Assembly (NCBI RefSeq): GCF_038066595.1
Contig: NZ_JBBUTH010000009.1
Location: forward strand, 248,001 to 312,000
DNA length: 64,000 bases
Source of the DNA: Pseudaquabacterium inlustre
GTDB taxonomy: Bacteria; Pseudomonadota; Gammaproteobacteria; Burkholderiales; Burkholderiaceae_C
Direction: 5' to 3'
Made by a program: the position numbers and the translations under genes. Below the pieces are notes generated by a model, which ran no database searches, had not been told where the DNA came from, and worked only from the letters and a program-made list of their open reading frames with translations. Positions 33,723-42,310 of this stretch are shown piece after piece. Each line of letters opens with the position of its first letter. Within the stretch, counting starts at the first letter, position 1.

Positions 33723-34406
33723 TCAGTCGATGTACTTCAGGCCGGCGGCGGCCAGCGGCTCGCGCATCTTGTACATGTCCAGGCCCAGCACACCGCTGGC
33801 CAGCTTCTCGCGCTTGGCGCCTTCGTTGGCCTCGCGGGCCTGCGCGGCGGCAAGCGTCTCCTCGGCCTTGGCGCGCGGCACGCAGACCACGCCGTCGTCG
33901 TCGGCCACGATCACGTCGCCGGGCGTCACCCACATGCCGGCGCACACCACCGGGATGTTCACCGAGCCCAGCGTGGCCTTGATCGTGCCCTTGCTGCTGA
34001 TGGCCTTGCTCCACACCGGGAAGTTCATCTCCTTCAGCGTCTTGACGTCGCGCACGCCAGCGTCGATGACAAGCGCACGCGCACCGCGGGCCTGGAAGCT
34101 GGTGGCCAGCAAGTCGCCGAAGTAGCCGTCGGTGCACTCGGCCGTGATCGCGGCCACCACGATGTCGCCCGGCTGGATGGCTTCAGCCACCACATGCATC
34201 ATCCAGTTGTCACCGGGGTGCAGCAGCACGGTCACGGCCGTGCCCGAGACCTGCGCGCCCGGGAAGATCGGCCGCATGTAGGGCTTGAGCAGGCCCACGC
34301 GGCCCATGGCCTCGTGCACCGTGGCGCTGCCCAGGGCCGCCAGCGCGTCGGCGGTGGCGCGGTCGGTGCGGGTGATGTTGCGGTAGACGACACCGAGTTC
34401 GTACAT
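33723..34406 (-). CDS. ligK: 4-carboxy-4-hydroxy-2-oxoadipate aldolase
   Basis: 227-residue RraA-fold class II aldolase. It splits 4-carboxy-4-hydroxy-2-oxoadipate into pyruvate and oxaloacetate, the last pathway step. Typical blocks are HEAMGRVGLLKPYMRPI, PGDNWMMHVV, the metal and substrate segment VIDAGVRDVKTLKEM, and GDVIVADDDGVVCVPR. Also called pmdF or proA. It lies 56 bp after ligJ and 12 bp before the binding-protein gene. Confidence 0.94.
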   Translation of the reverse strand: MYELGVVYRNITRTDRATADALAALGSATVHEAMGRVGLLKPYMRPIFPGAQVSGTAVTVLLHPGDNWMMHVVAEAIQPGDIVVAAITAECTDGYFGDLLATSFQARGARALVIDAGVRDVKTLKEMNFPVWSKAISSKGTIKATLGSVNIPVVCAGMWVTPGDVIVADDDGVVCVPRAKAEETLAAAQAREANEGAKREKLASGVLGLDMYKMREPLAAAGLKYID

Positions 34407-34462
34407 GGCTTGGTTCCTAACTTGGTTGGCGGGCGACGGCGTGAAGCGGCATCAGCCAGCGG

Positions 34463-35491
34463 TCACAGGCCCTTGCTTTTCAGGTGCTTGTCAAGACGGC
34501 CGAACACGCGGCGGGCATTGCCCTCGTACACCTGCTGCTTCTGCTCTGCGGTCAGCAGCGTGCTGGCCTCGATGTAGCGCTTGGTGTCGTCGTAGTAGAA
34601 GCCGGTCTCGGGGTCGATGCCGCGCACCGCGCCGATCATCTCGCTGGCGAACAGGATGTTGTCCACCGGGATCACCTTGGTCAGCAGGTCGATGCCCGGC
34701 TGGTGGTACACGCAGGTGTCGAAGAAGATGTTGTTCAGCAGGTGGTCTTTCAGCAGCGGCTTCTTCAGCTCCTGCGCCAGGCCACGGAAACGGCCCCAGT
34801 GGTAGGGCACGGCACCGCCGCCATGCGGGATCAGGAACTTCAGCGTCGGGAAGTCCCTGAACAGGTCCGAGGTCAGGCACTGCATGAAGGCCGTGGTGTC
34901 GGCATTCAGGTAGTGGGCGCCGGTGGTGTGGAAGCAGGCGTTGCAGCTGGTGCTGACGTGGATCATCGCCGGGATGTCGTACTCCACCATCTTCTCGTAG
35001 ATGGGGTACCAGCTCTTGTCGGAGAGCGGCGGCGAGGTCCAGTGGCCGCCCGACGGATCGGGGTTCAGGTTGATGCCGACGTTGCCGTACTGCTCCACGC
35101 ACTTCACCAGCTCGGGGATGCAGGTGGCCGGGTCCACGCCGGGGCTTTGCGGCAGCATCGCGGCCGGGATGAAGTGGTCGGGGAACAGCTGGCTCACGCG
35201 GTAGCACAGCTCGTTGCAGATCGCCGCCCAGGTGCTGGAGACATTGAAGTCGCCGATGTGGTGGGCCATGAAGCTGGCGCGCGGGCTGAAGATGGTCAGG
35301 TCGCTGCCGCGCTCCTTCATCTTCGCCAGCTGGTTCAGCTCGATGCTCTCGCGCAGTTCGTCGTCACTGATCTTCAGGTCGCTCACCTTGGGCATCAGGG
35401 CGGGATCCTTGATGCCGGCGATCTGCTGGTTGCGCCAGTTCTCCAGCGCCTTGGGCGCCGTGGTGTAGTGGCCGTGGACGTCGATGATCAT
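34463..35491 (-). CDS. ligJ: 4-oxalomesaconate hydratase
   Basis: 342-residue amidohydrolase-superfamily, zinc-type hydratase. It adds water to the oxalomesaconate-derived hexenedioate to give 4-carboxy-4-hydroxy-2-oxoadipate. N-terminal metal motif VHGHYTT, then DLTIFSPRAS, INLNPDPSGGHW, MIHVSTSCN, and FLIPHGGGAVPYHWGRF, followed by ILFASEMIGAVRGIDP; all are LigJ-like. Also called pmdE. The usual partner isomerase gene (ligU/galD) is absent nearby. Confidence 0.94.
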   Translation of the reverse strand: MIIDVHGHYTTAPKALENWRNQQIAGIKDPALMPKVSDLKISDDELRESIELNQLAKMKERGSDLTIFSPRASFMAHHIGDFNVSSTWAAICNELCYRVSQLFPDHFIPAAMLPQSPGVDPATCIPELVKCVEQYGNVGINLNPDPSGGHWTSPPLSDKSWYPIYEKMVEYDIPAMIHVSTSCNACFHTTGAHYLNADTTAFMQCLTSDLFRDFPTLKFLIPHGGGAVPYHWGRFRGLAQELKKPLLKDHLLNNIFFDTCVYHQPGIDLLTKVIPVDNILFASEMIGAVRGIDPETGFYYDDTKRYIEASTLLTAEQKQQVYEGNARRVFGRLDKHLKSKGL

Positions 35492-35573
35492 GCGGTGCCT
35501 CGCGGGGTGGTGGCGGGGTGGAAAGGAAGAGAGAGAGAACGCGTGTTTCGCGGTGGTGTTGTGCTGGTGGCGC

Positions 35574-36278
35574 TCAGGCCGCGTCCATGCCGTGGCGGTG
35601 CTTGGCCGCCGTGGCCTCGGGCCCGGCCATGAAGGCCAGCCAGGCGCGCACGGCCTCGGCCTGCGTGCTGTCGGCGCACACGGCGCCCGAGAAGATGGTG
35701 TCGATCTGGATCGCGGGCGGCAGCGGGCCGACGACGTCGATGCCCGGCAGCGCGATCAGCTCGCTGAGTTGCTGGAAGCCCAGCGCGATCTCGCCCTTGG
35801 CCACCAGCGAGCCCACCGGCACACCCGGCGGCGGCGTGACGATGCGCGGTGCGATCTGCTGGGCAATGCCCCAGCGCTCGAACAGCCTGGCCAGGGCCAC
35901 ACCGCTGGGGCCTGTGGAATAGCCCAGGCTGGGCGCGGCCAGCACGGCGGCGCGCACGCTGTCTTCGCTGCTGAGGTCGGGCCGCGTCGCGCCGGCCGGC
36001 ACGGCCACGGCCACGCCGGAGCGGGTGAGATCGGTCTTGCTGCCCGGCAGCAGGCGGCCGGCGGCCATCAGCTTGTCGATGGCATCCGAGGCCAGGATGA
36101 CCACGTCGAAGGACTCGCCGGCGAGCACGCGCTTGGCGGCATCCACGCCCCCCACCGACTCCACCGCCACGGCCTCGCCGCTGCGCTGCTGCCAGGCGGC
36201 GGCCAGTTCGGCCAGGATGGCCCGCGTGGCCATCGACGAGATGCCGCGCAAGGCGGCGCTGGACGGGGTGCTGGACAT
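35574..36278 (-). CDS. leaderless ModA-like substrate-binding protein
   Basis: 234 residues of the molybdate-binding/extracellular solute-binding fold (ISSMATRAILAELAAAWQQRSG, FDVVILASDAIDKL, GYSTGPSGVALARLFERWGI, ALGFQQLSELIALPGIDVVG). No signal peptide is seen and no in-frame upstream start would add one, so it is probably cytoplasmic. There is no ABC partner nearby. As first gene of the protocatechuate operon it may sense or sequester a pathway compound; that is inference. Confidence 0.82.
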   Translation of the reverse strand: MSSTPSSAALRGISSMATRAILAELAAAWQQRSGEAVAVESVGGVDAAKRVLAGESFDVVILASDAIDKLMAAGRLLPGSKTDLTRSGVAVAVPAGATRPDLSSEDSVRAAVLAAPSLGYSTGPSGVALARLFERWGIAQQIAPRIVTPPPGVPVGSLVAKGEIALGFQQLSELIALPGIDVVGPLPPAIQIDTIFSGAVCADSTQAEAVRAWLAFMAGPEATAAKHRHGMDAA

Positions 36279-36365
36279 GGCGCGGGCGGCAGGGCAACCG
36301 CCGAGACTGATCGGGATGGGCGCATTCTTGTCCCGTCAGACCCAACATCCCAGGCATGGCTGGCG

Positions 36366-36388
36366 ATAGCAGCTATGCCCAATTGGCA
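36366..36388. promoter_or_regulatory. operator candidates upstream of the protocatechuate operon
   Basis: ATAGCAGCTAT (36366-36376, symmetric around one base) is directly followed by CCAATTGG (36379-36386), which is flanked by TGCC/GGCA. Both lie about 90-110 bp before the first gene of the minus-strand operon. They are good candidate sites for the LysR regulator encoded next door. No clear -35/-10 was fixed. Confidence 0.45.
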
Positions 36389-36408
36389 AGGTCATACACC
36401 GAAGTAGG

Positions 36409-36491
36409 CTCAGTTGAGCGCCGGGCCGCCCCAAGCCAACTGAGCACCCGCCCGGCGGGTGGGCGCCGTACCCGGCGACCGGGTGCACCAG
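36409..36491. repeat. intergenic GC-rich repeat (R1)
   Basis: This block lies immediately 3' of the minus-strand LysR stop. It contains CTCAGTTG/CAACTGAG (36409-36416/36437-36444) and a 15-bp palindrome in ACCCGCCCGGCGGGTGG (36446-36462). It shares 22 identical bases (36417-36438) with R2 at 51034-51055, plus the 17-base core with R2 at 51065-51081. Confidence 0.65.
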
Positions 36492-37424
36492 TTACCCCGG
36501 TTGCGATTGCGCCGCGGCGCCCTGCGGCAGGCTGCGCGCCAGCTCCACCAGCAGGCGGGTGGTCTGGCGCATCAACGGGCTGGCGCGCTTGTGCGCCGAC
36601 GCCGCCAGGCACAGCACCGTGGCCAGGCGCGGTTCCACCAGCGGGCGCACGCGCAGCTGGTCGGCCCGGCCCGAGGCCGTCACCGCGCTGGCGTGCAGCA
36701 CGGCATGGCCGTAACCGGCGCACACCAGCTCGACGATGGCGGCGATGCTGGACACCTCCCAGCCGATCTCCAGCCGCACACCGGCCAGCGCGGCCTGGGT
36801 TTCCAGCAGCCGGCGGATGGCATGGCCGCGCTCGGGCACGATCAATGGGTAGCGCGACAACTGGCGCAGCGGTGCACTGCCGGCGCCCTCGCCCCCCGGG
36901 CTGCCGGCCTCGGCTGGCGACACCAGGCACAGCGGTTCCTCGAGCACCGGCGTGATCTCGAGTGCCGGCTGGGCCTCGGGGTTGTACATCAGGCCCACGT
37001 CCACCCGGCCGGTGGTGATCCACTCGACGATGTGGCTGGACAGGCCTTCGACGATGGCCAGCCGGCCCTGGGGGCAGCGGCGCCGGAAGGCGTCCACCAG
37101 CGGCAACGTGAGCTGGCGGCTGAGCGTGGGCGGCAGGCCCACGGTGATGCGGCCGGTGGGCTCGTCGCGCGAGGCGCCCATGTCGCTGCGCGCGGCGGCC
37201 ACCGATTGCAGGATGGACTTGCCATGCTCGAACAGGCGCTGGCCGGCCTCGGTGAGCGTGACGCCGCGGCCGTTGCGCAGCAGCAGGGTCTCGCGCAGGT
37301 CGGTTTCCAGCGCGCGCACCTGGCGGCTGAGCGCGGGCTGGGCGATGTCCAGCACCAAAGCGGCCTTGCTGAAGCTGCCCAGTTCGGCCACGTGCACGAA
37401 GTATTCGAGTTGCTTGAGGTTCAC
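36492..37424 (-). CDS. LysR family regulator, likely activator of the protocatechuate operon
   Basis: 310 residues. The HTH is LGSFSKAALVLDIAQPALSR followed by QVRALETDLRETLLLR; the effector domain spans about 90-300. It is upstream of and in the same direction as the 12-gene operon, separated by 213 bp holding symmetric sites, and divergent from a flavin reductase gene. PmdR/LigR-type LysR regulators activate protocatechuate 4,5-cleavage genes in other bacteria; by position this is the counterpart. Nac/CbbR-like style, inducer not shown. Confidence 0.9.
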   Translation of the reverse strand: MNLKQLEYFVHVAELGSFSKAALVLDIAQPALSRQVRALETDLRETLLLRNGRGVTLTEAGQRLFEHGKSILQSVAAARSDMGASRDEPTGRITVGLPPTLSRQLTLPLVDAFRRRCPQGRLAIVEGLSSHIVEWITTGRVDVGLMYNPEAQPALEITPVLEEPLCLVSPAEAGSPGGEGAGSAPLRQLSRYPLIVPERGHAIRRLLETQAALAGVRLEIGWEVSSIAAIVELVCAGYGHAVLHASAVTASGRADQLRVRPLVEPRLATVLCLAASAHKRASPLMRQTTRLLVELARSLPQGAAAQSQPG

Positions 37425-37510
37425 GGCGAAGGGGATTGTCCCGCAGCCGACGCGCCGCCCCGTCGGGCACCTGGATACTCAGGCGACCCGCCACCCTGCC
37501 CCGCCCCGCC

Positions 37511-38179
37511 ATGCACTACGACGCCTCCACCCGCGACCACGGCCTGCCGCACGACCCGTTCAAGGCCCTGGTGGCGCCACGCCCCATCGGCTGGATCGGC
37601 ACGGTGGACAAGCAGGGCCGGCGCAACCTGGCGCCCTACAGCTTCTTCAACGGCATCAGCGACCGGCCACCGATGGTGATGTTCTCGTCGGGCGGCGTGA
37701 AGGACAGCTTGCGCAACGTGCTGGAGACCGGCGAGTTCACCTGCTCGCTGGCCACGATGGCGCTGAAGGACGCGATGAACCTCAGCTCGGCGCCGGTGAA
37801 ACCTGGCGTCGACGAGTTCGCGTTGGCTGGTTTGACGCCGGCACCCTCGCGCTTCATCGCCGCGCCGCGCGTGGCCGAGGCGCCGGCGGCGCTGGAATGC
37901 AAGCTGTGGCAGACCATCGAGTTGCCGCCGCACAAGCCGGGCGCGGCGTCGAGCTACACGCTGGTGATCGGCCAGGTGGTGGGCATCTACATCAACGAGT
38001 CGTACATCCGCGACGGCCGCTTCGACATCGCCGCCACCGAGCCGTTGCTGCGACTGGGCTACATGGACTACGCGGCGGTGGGGCCGGCGCAGATCTTCGA
38101 GATGAACCGGCCGTTGGCGAGTGACGATGGGTTGAATGCCGTGGTGCCGGCTGCCGGGTGGGATGGGGTGTATCGCTGA
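37511..38179 (+). CDS. flavin reductase family (DIM6/NTAB) FMN-binding protein
   Basis: 222 residues with the split beta-barrel flavin-binding fold: FKALVAPRPIGWIGTVD, NLAPYSFFNGISDRPPMVMFS, GEFTCSLATMALKDAMNLSS. Members reduce free FMN with NAD(P)H for a monooxygenase or bind FMN for other redox work. The gene is divergent from the LysR gene across 86 bp, so it may share that regulator. No partner monooxygenase is in the window. Confidence 0.87.
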   Translation: MHYDASTRDHGLPHDPFKALVAPRPIGWIGTVDKQGRRNLAPYSFFNGISDRPPMVMFSSGGVKDSLRNVLETGEFTCSLATMALKDAMNLSSAPVKPGVDEFALAGLTPAPSRFIAAPRVAEAPAALECKLWQTIELPPHKPGAASSYTLVIGQVVGIYINESYIRDGRFDIAATEPLLRLGYMDYAAVGPAQIFEMNRPLASDDGLNAVVPAAGWDGVYR

Positions 38180-38222
38180 GGGTTCTTGTGGCTTGGTTTG
38201 CGTGCGTTGACCGAGCGAGCGA

Positions 38223-38458
38223 TCGGCCCGGGCAGCGGGCGCATCGGGCCGACGGAAGCGGTCGCCTGCGGCGACTGCGCTGCGGTGCTCGACCCGAGGG
38301 CGCGCCGTACATTTAGCTCCGCCAGCCTGCGGCTGGCTGCGCACAGGTCCGGCGAGTCAGTTTGTCGAAGCGTGATTCGGCTGCGCCGCCTCCCGCCGCC
38401 CTCGGGCCTGCGCGCCTCGCCGCTTCCCACGGCCCGACGCACCCGCTGCCCGGGCCGA
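38223..38458. repeat. inverted repeat pair C
   Basis: Arm C (38223-38252) and arm C' (38430-38458) are near-complementary over about 29 bases. Each arm is also internally symmetric (TCGGCCCG and CGGGCCGA in arm C), so each could also fold alone. Confidence 0.7.
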
Positions 38459-38709
38459 ACGCCCGCACCACCATGGCATGCGTACATGGCCGAGGCAAAG
38501 CCTCAAATGATCAAGCGCCAACATGGTGGAGGAGCATCGGGCCACACCACGACGCCTCGCAAAGCCGCGGGCGGGCAGGCTGTGGCGGGCCTGTGAAGCG
38601 CCGGTGATGAATGGATTGGCGGCCGGCGCGCCGCAGGCGCGCATCGACCTTCTGACTCGCCGGACCTGTGCGCAGCCGGCCGCAGGCCGGCGGAGCTAAA
38701 GGTACGGCG
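38303..38709. repeat. inverted repeat pair A (58 bp, 3 mismatches)
   Basis: Arm A (38303-38360) and arm A' (38652-38709) are reverse complements over 58 bases with 3 mismatches by direct alignment. Each arm contains a smaller hairpin around GCCTGCGGC. The 291 bp between carries parts of pairs B and C. Confidence 0.85.
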
Positions 38710-38796
38710 CGGCCGACAAGCCGTTCAGCGCCGGGAAGTCGGCCCTGTGGGCCGACCGCTTCAGCGGCCCGCCACAGCCTGCCCGCCCGCGGCTTT
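38561..38796. repeat. inverted repeat pair B (31 bp, perfect)
   Basis: Arm B (38561-38591) and arm B' (38766-38796) are perfect reverse complements over 31 bases. Pair B interlocks with pair A (A B A' B'), so both cannot form at once as simple nested stems. Confidence 0.85.
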
Positions 38797-38825
38797 GATG
38801 CACAGAAGACCGCAAGTAGCAGTCG

Positions 38826-39947
<1,122 letters not shown>

Positions 39948-40160
39948 CCCGGCAGTGTAGGCCGCCGCTGCCAGCGCGCCACCCGGGACGGCCCGCATCG
40001 GCGTCCCCGCGCAAGGCGTCTGATCTGGGCCAAAACCAGGGTGAAATCACTGTCCAGGGCCCCAGCCCGTGCCACCTGCGTGTCAGGTCGCCGCAATGCG
40101 GCCGGCCTAAGCTGTGCCTTTCCCGAACCCCTGTTCGACACCCCTGCCGAGGAGACATCC

Positions 40161-41348
40161 ATGAGCCTGCCCCGAGACATCTTCGTCGTATCCGCCGCCC
40201 GCTCCGCCATCGGCACCTTCGGCGGATCGCTGAAGGACACCGCGCCCACCGACCTGGCCACGCTGATCGTCAAGGCCGCGCTCGAGCGCTCGGGCGTGGC
40301 GCCCGACCAGGTGGGCCACCTGGCCATGGGCACCGTGGTCACCACCGAGCCGCGTGACTGCTACCTCAGCCGCCTGGCCGCCGTGAACGCCGGCCTGCCC
40401 AAGGAGACGCCGGCCTTCAACGTCAACCGCCTGTGCGGCTCGGGCCTGCAGGCCATCGTGTCGGCCGCCCAGGCCATCGCGCTGGGCGATGCCGAGGTGG
40501 CCGTCGGCGCCGGCTGCGAGGTGATGTCGCGCGGTGCCTACCTGGTGCCCTCGGCCCGCTTCGGCGCGCGCATGGGCGACACGCCGATGATCGACCTGAT
40601 GGTCGGCGCGCTGCACGATCCCTTCCACAAGATCCACATGGGCATCACCGCCGAGAACGTGGGCGAGCAGTTCGGCATCAGCCGCCAGCAGATGGACGAG
40701 CTGGCGGTGGAAAGCCACCGCCGCGCCGCCGCGGCCATCGCCGCCGGCCGCTTCAAGGAGCAGATCGTCCCGGTGATGCTCAAGACCCGCAAGGGCGAAG
40801 TGGCCTTCGACACCGACGAGCATGTGAAGGCCGACACCACGATGGAGACGCTGGCCAAGATGCGCCCGGCGTTCAAAAAGGACGGCGCGGTGACGGCCGG
40901 CAACGCCTCGGGCATCAACGACGGCGCCGGCGCCGTGGTGATGGCCTCGGGCGACGCGGTCAAGGCCCAGGGCCTGAAGCCCATGGCTCGCCTGGTGGGC
41001 TATGCCCACGCCGGCGTCGAGCCCACCATCATGGGCATCGGCCCGGTGCCGGCCACCCGCAAGGTGCTCGAGCGCACCGGCCTGTCGATCAAGGACCTGG
41101 ACGTGATCGAGAGCAACGAGGCCTTCGCGGCCCAGGCCTGCGCGGTGGTCAAGGAACTGGGCCTCGACCCGGCCAAGGTCAACCCCAACGGCTCTGGCAT
41201 CTCGCTGGGCCACCCGATCGGCGCCACCGGCGCGGTCATCACCACCAAGGCCATCTACGAACTGCACCGCACCGGCGGCCGCTATGCGCTGGTGACCATG
41301 TGCATCGGCGGCGGCCAGGGCATTGCCGCGATCTTTGAACGGGTCTGA
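40161..41348 (+). CDS. bktB: acetyl-CoA acetyltransferase / beta-ketothiolase
   Basis: 395 residues. It condenses two acyl-CoAs or cleaves 3-ketoacyl-CoA. Active-site Cys is C92 in NRLCGSGLQ, with GHPIGATG (His) and CIGGGQG (Cys) near the C-terminus. The sequence follows Cupriavidus BktB closely in blocks such as SAARSAIGTFGGSLKD and LHDPFHKIHMGITAENV, implying activity on C4-C5 substrates. GAGGAGA precedes the ATG at 40161. It is followed by hbd 113 bp on, with a hairpin between. Confidence 0.93.
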   Translation: MSLPRDIFVVSAARSAIGTFGGSLKDTAPTDLATLIVKAALERSGVAPDQVGHLAMGTVVTTEPRDCYLSRLAAVNAGLPKETPAFNVNRLCGSGLQAIVSAAQAIALGDAEVAVGAGCEVMSRGAYLVPSARFGARMGDTPMIDLMVGALHDPFHKIHMGITAENVGEQFGISRQQMDELAVESHRRAAAAIAAGRFKEQIVPVMLKTRKGEVAFDTDEHVKADTTMETLAKMRPAFKKDGAVTAGNASGINDGAGAVVMASGDAVKAQGLKPMARLVGYAHAGVEPTIMGIGPVPATRKVLERTGLSIKDLDVIESNEAFAAQACAVVKELGLDPAKVNPNGSGISLGHPIGATGAVITTKAIYELHRTGGRYALVTMCIGGGQGIAAIFERV

Positions 41349-41390
41349 TCCAGGCTGACCCTGACGCTGGCGCTACAGCCGGCGCCACAC

Positions 41391-41433
41391 GGGGCAGGTA
41401 AGCTTGCTGCAACGCAGCACAGCTGCCTGCCCC
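41391..41433 (+). other. stem-loop between bktB and hbd
   Basis: GGGGCAGG (41391-41398) pairs with CCTGCCCC (41426-41433). Inside, TGCTGC (41405-41410) pairs with GCAGCA (41414-41419) around AAC. The hairpin ends 28 bp before the hbd start codon and has no U tract. It could modulate read-through or protect the processed transcript. Confidence 0.45.
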
Positions 41434-41461
41434 GATTCCATTTCACTCACCAGGAGCACAC

Positions 41462-42310
41462 ATGAGCATTCAAACCGTCGGCATCATCGGCGCCGGCACC
41501 ATGGGCAACGGCATCGCGCAGGTCTGCGCGCAAAGCGGCCTGAACGTGGTGATGATCGACGTGGCGCAGGCCGCGGTGGACAAGGGCCTGGCCACCATCG
41601 CCGGCAGCTTCGACCGCCTGATCAAGAAGGACAAGCTCACGGTGCCCGAGAAGGAAGCGGCGCTGGCCCGCATCCAGGCCGGCACCGACTATGCCGCGCT
41701 GGCCGCCTGCCCGCTGGTGATCGAGGCCGCCACCGAGAACGAAGGCCTGAAGCGCAAGATCCTGGCCCAGCTGGATGCGCTGCTGCCGGCCGAGGCCATC
41801 ATCGCCACCAACACCAGCTCGATCTCGATCACCAAGCTGGCCGCCGCCACCTCGCGCCCTGACCGCTTCATCGGCATGCACTTCTTCAACCCGGTGCCGA
41901 TGATGGCCCTGGTGGAGATCATCCGCGGCCTGGCCACCAGCGACGCCACGCATGACGCGGTCAAGGCCATGGCCGAGGCCCTGGGCAAGACGCCGATCAG
42001 CGTGAAGAACGCGCCCGGCTTCGTCGTCAACCGCATCCTGATCCCGATGATCAACGAGGCCTTCTTCGTGCTGGCCGAGGGCGCGGCCACGGCCGAGGAC
42101 ATCGACGCCGGCATGAAGCTGGGCTGCAACCAGCCGATCGGCCCGCTGGCGCTGGCCGACATGATCGGCCTGGACGTGTGCCTGGCGGTGATGGAGGTCT
42201 ACGTGAACGAGTTCGCCGACTCCAAGTACCGCCCGGCGCCGCTGCTGAAGGAAATGGTGGCCGCCGGCTGGCTGGGCCGCAAGACCGGGCGCGGCGTGTA
42301 CCGCTACTGA
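41462..42310 (+). CDS. 3-hydroxybutyryl-CoA dehydrogenase
   Basis: 282 residues. NAD-binding motif GIIGAGTMGNGIAQVCA at the N-terminus; then ATNTSSISITKLAA (catalytic Ser), GMHFFNPVPMMALVEII (catalytic His in MHFFNP) and PGFVVNRILIPMINEA. It interconverts acetoacetyl-CoA and 3-hydroxybutyryl-CoA. With bktB it makes a short-chain beta-oxidation or PHB-precursor module. AGGAG lies upstream of the ATG. Its 3' end overlaps the convergent histidine kinase gene by 7 nt. Confidence 0.95.
   Translation: MSIQTVGIIGAGTMGNGIAQVCAQSGLNVVMIDVAQAAVDKGLATIAGSFDRLIKKDKLTVPEKEAALARIQAGTDYAALAACPLVIEAATENEGLKRKILAQLDALLPAEAIIATNTSSISITKLAAATSRPDRFIGMHFFNPVPMMALVEIIRGLATSDATHDAVKAMAEALGKTPISVKNAPGFVVNRILIPMINEAFFVLAEGAATAEDIDAGMKLGCNQPIGPLALADMIGLDVCLAVMEVYVNEFADSKYRPAPLLKEMVAAGWLGRKTGRGVYRY

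Larger units (their letters stand above)
38180..38825. other. 646-bp non-coding block of interleaved inverted repeats
   Basis: No convincing gene. Short open frames exist on both strands but have low-complexity Arg/Pro/Ala-rich translations and no family pattern. The block holds three pairs of inverted sequences in the order C A C' B A' B', listed separately. It separates the flavin reductase gene from the convergent KAS III gene. Confidence 0.7.

Noticed and set aside
38186..38596. Open frames inside the repeat block
   Set aside because: Arg/Pro/Ala-rich translations coincide with inverted repeats on both strands; no start context or family match.
38223..38796. Possible insertion sequence or MITE ends
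   Set aside because: Inverted arms exist but they interleave, no transposase or target-site duplication was seen, so an element type cannot be named.
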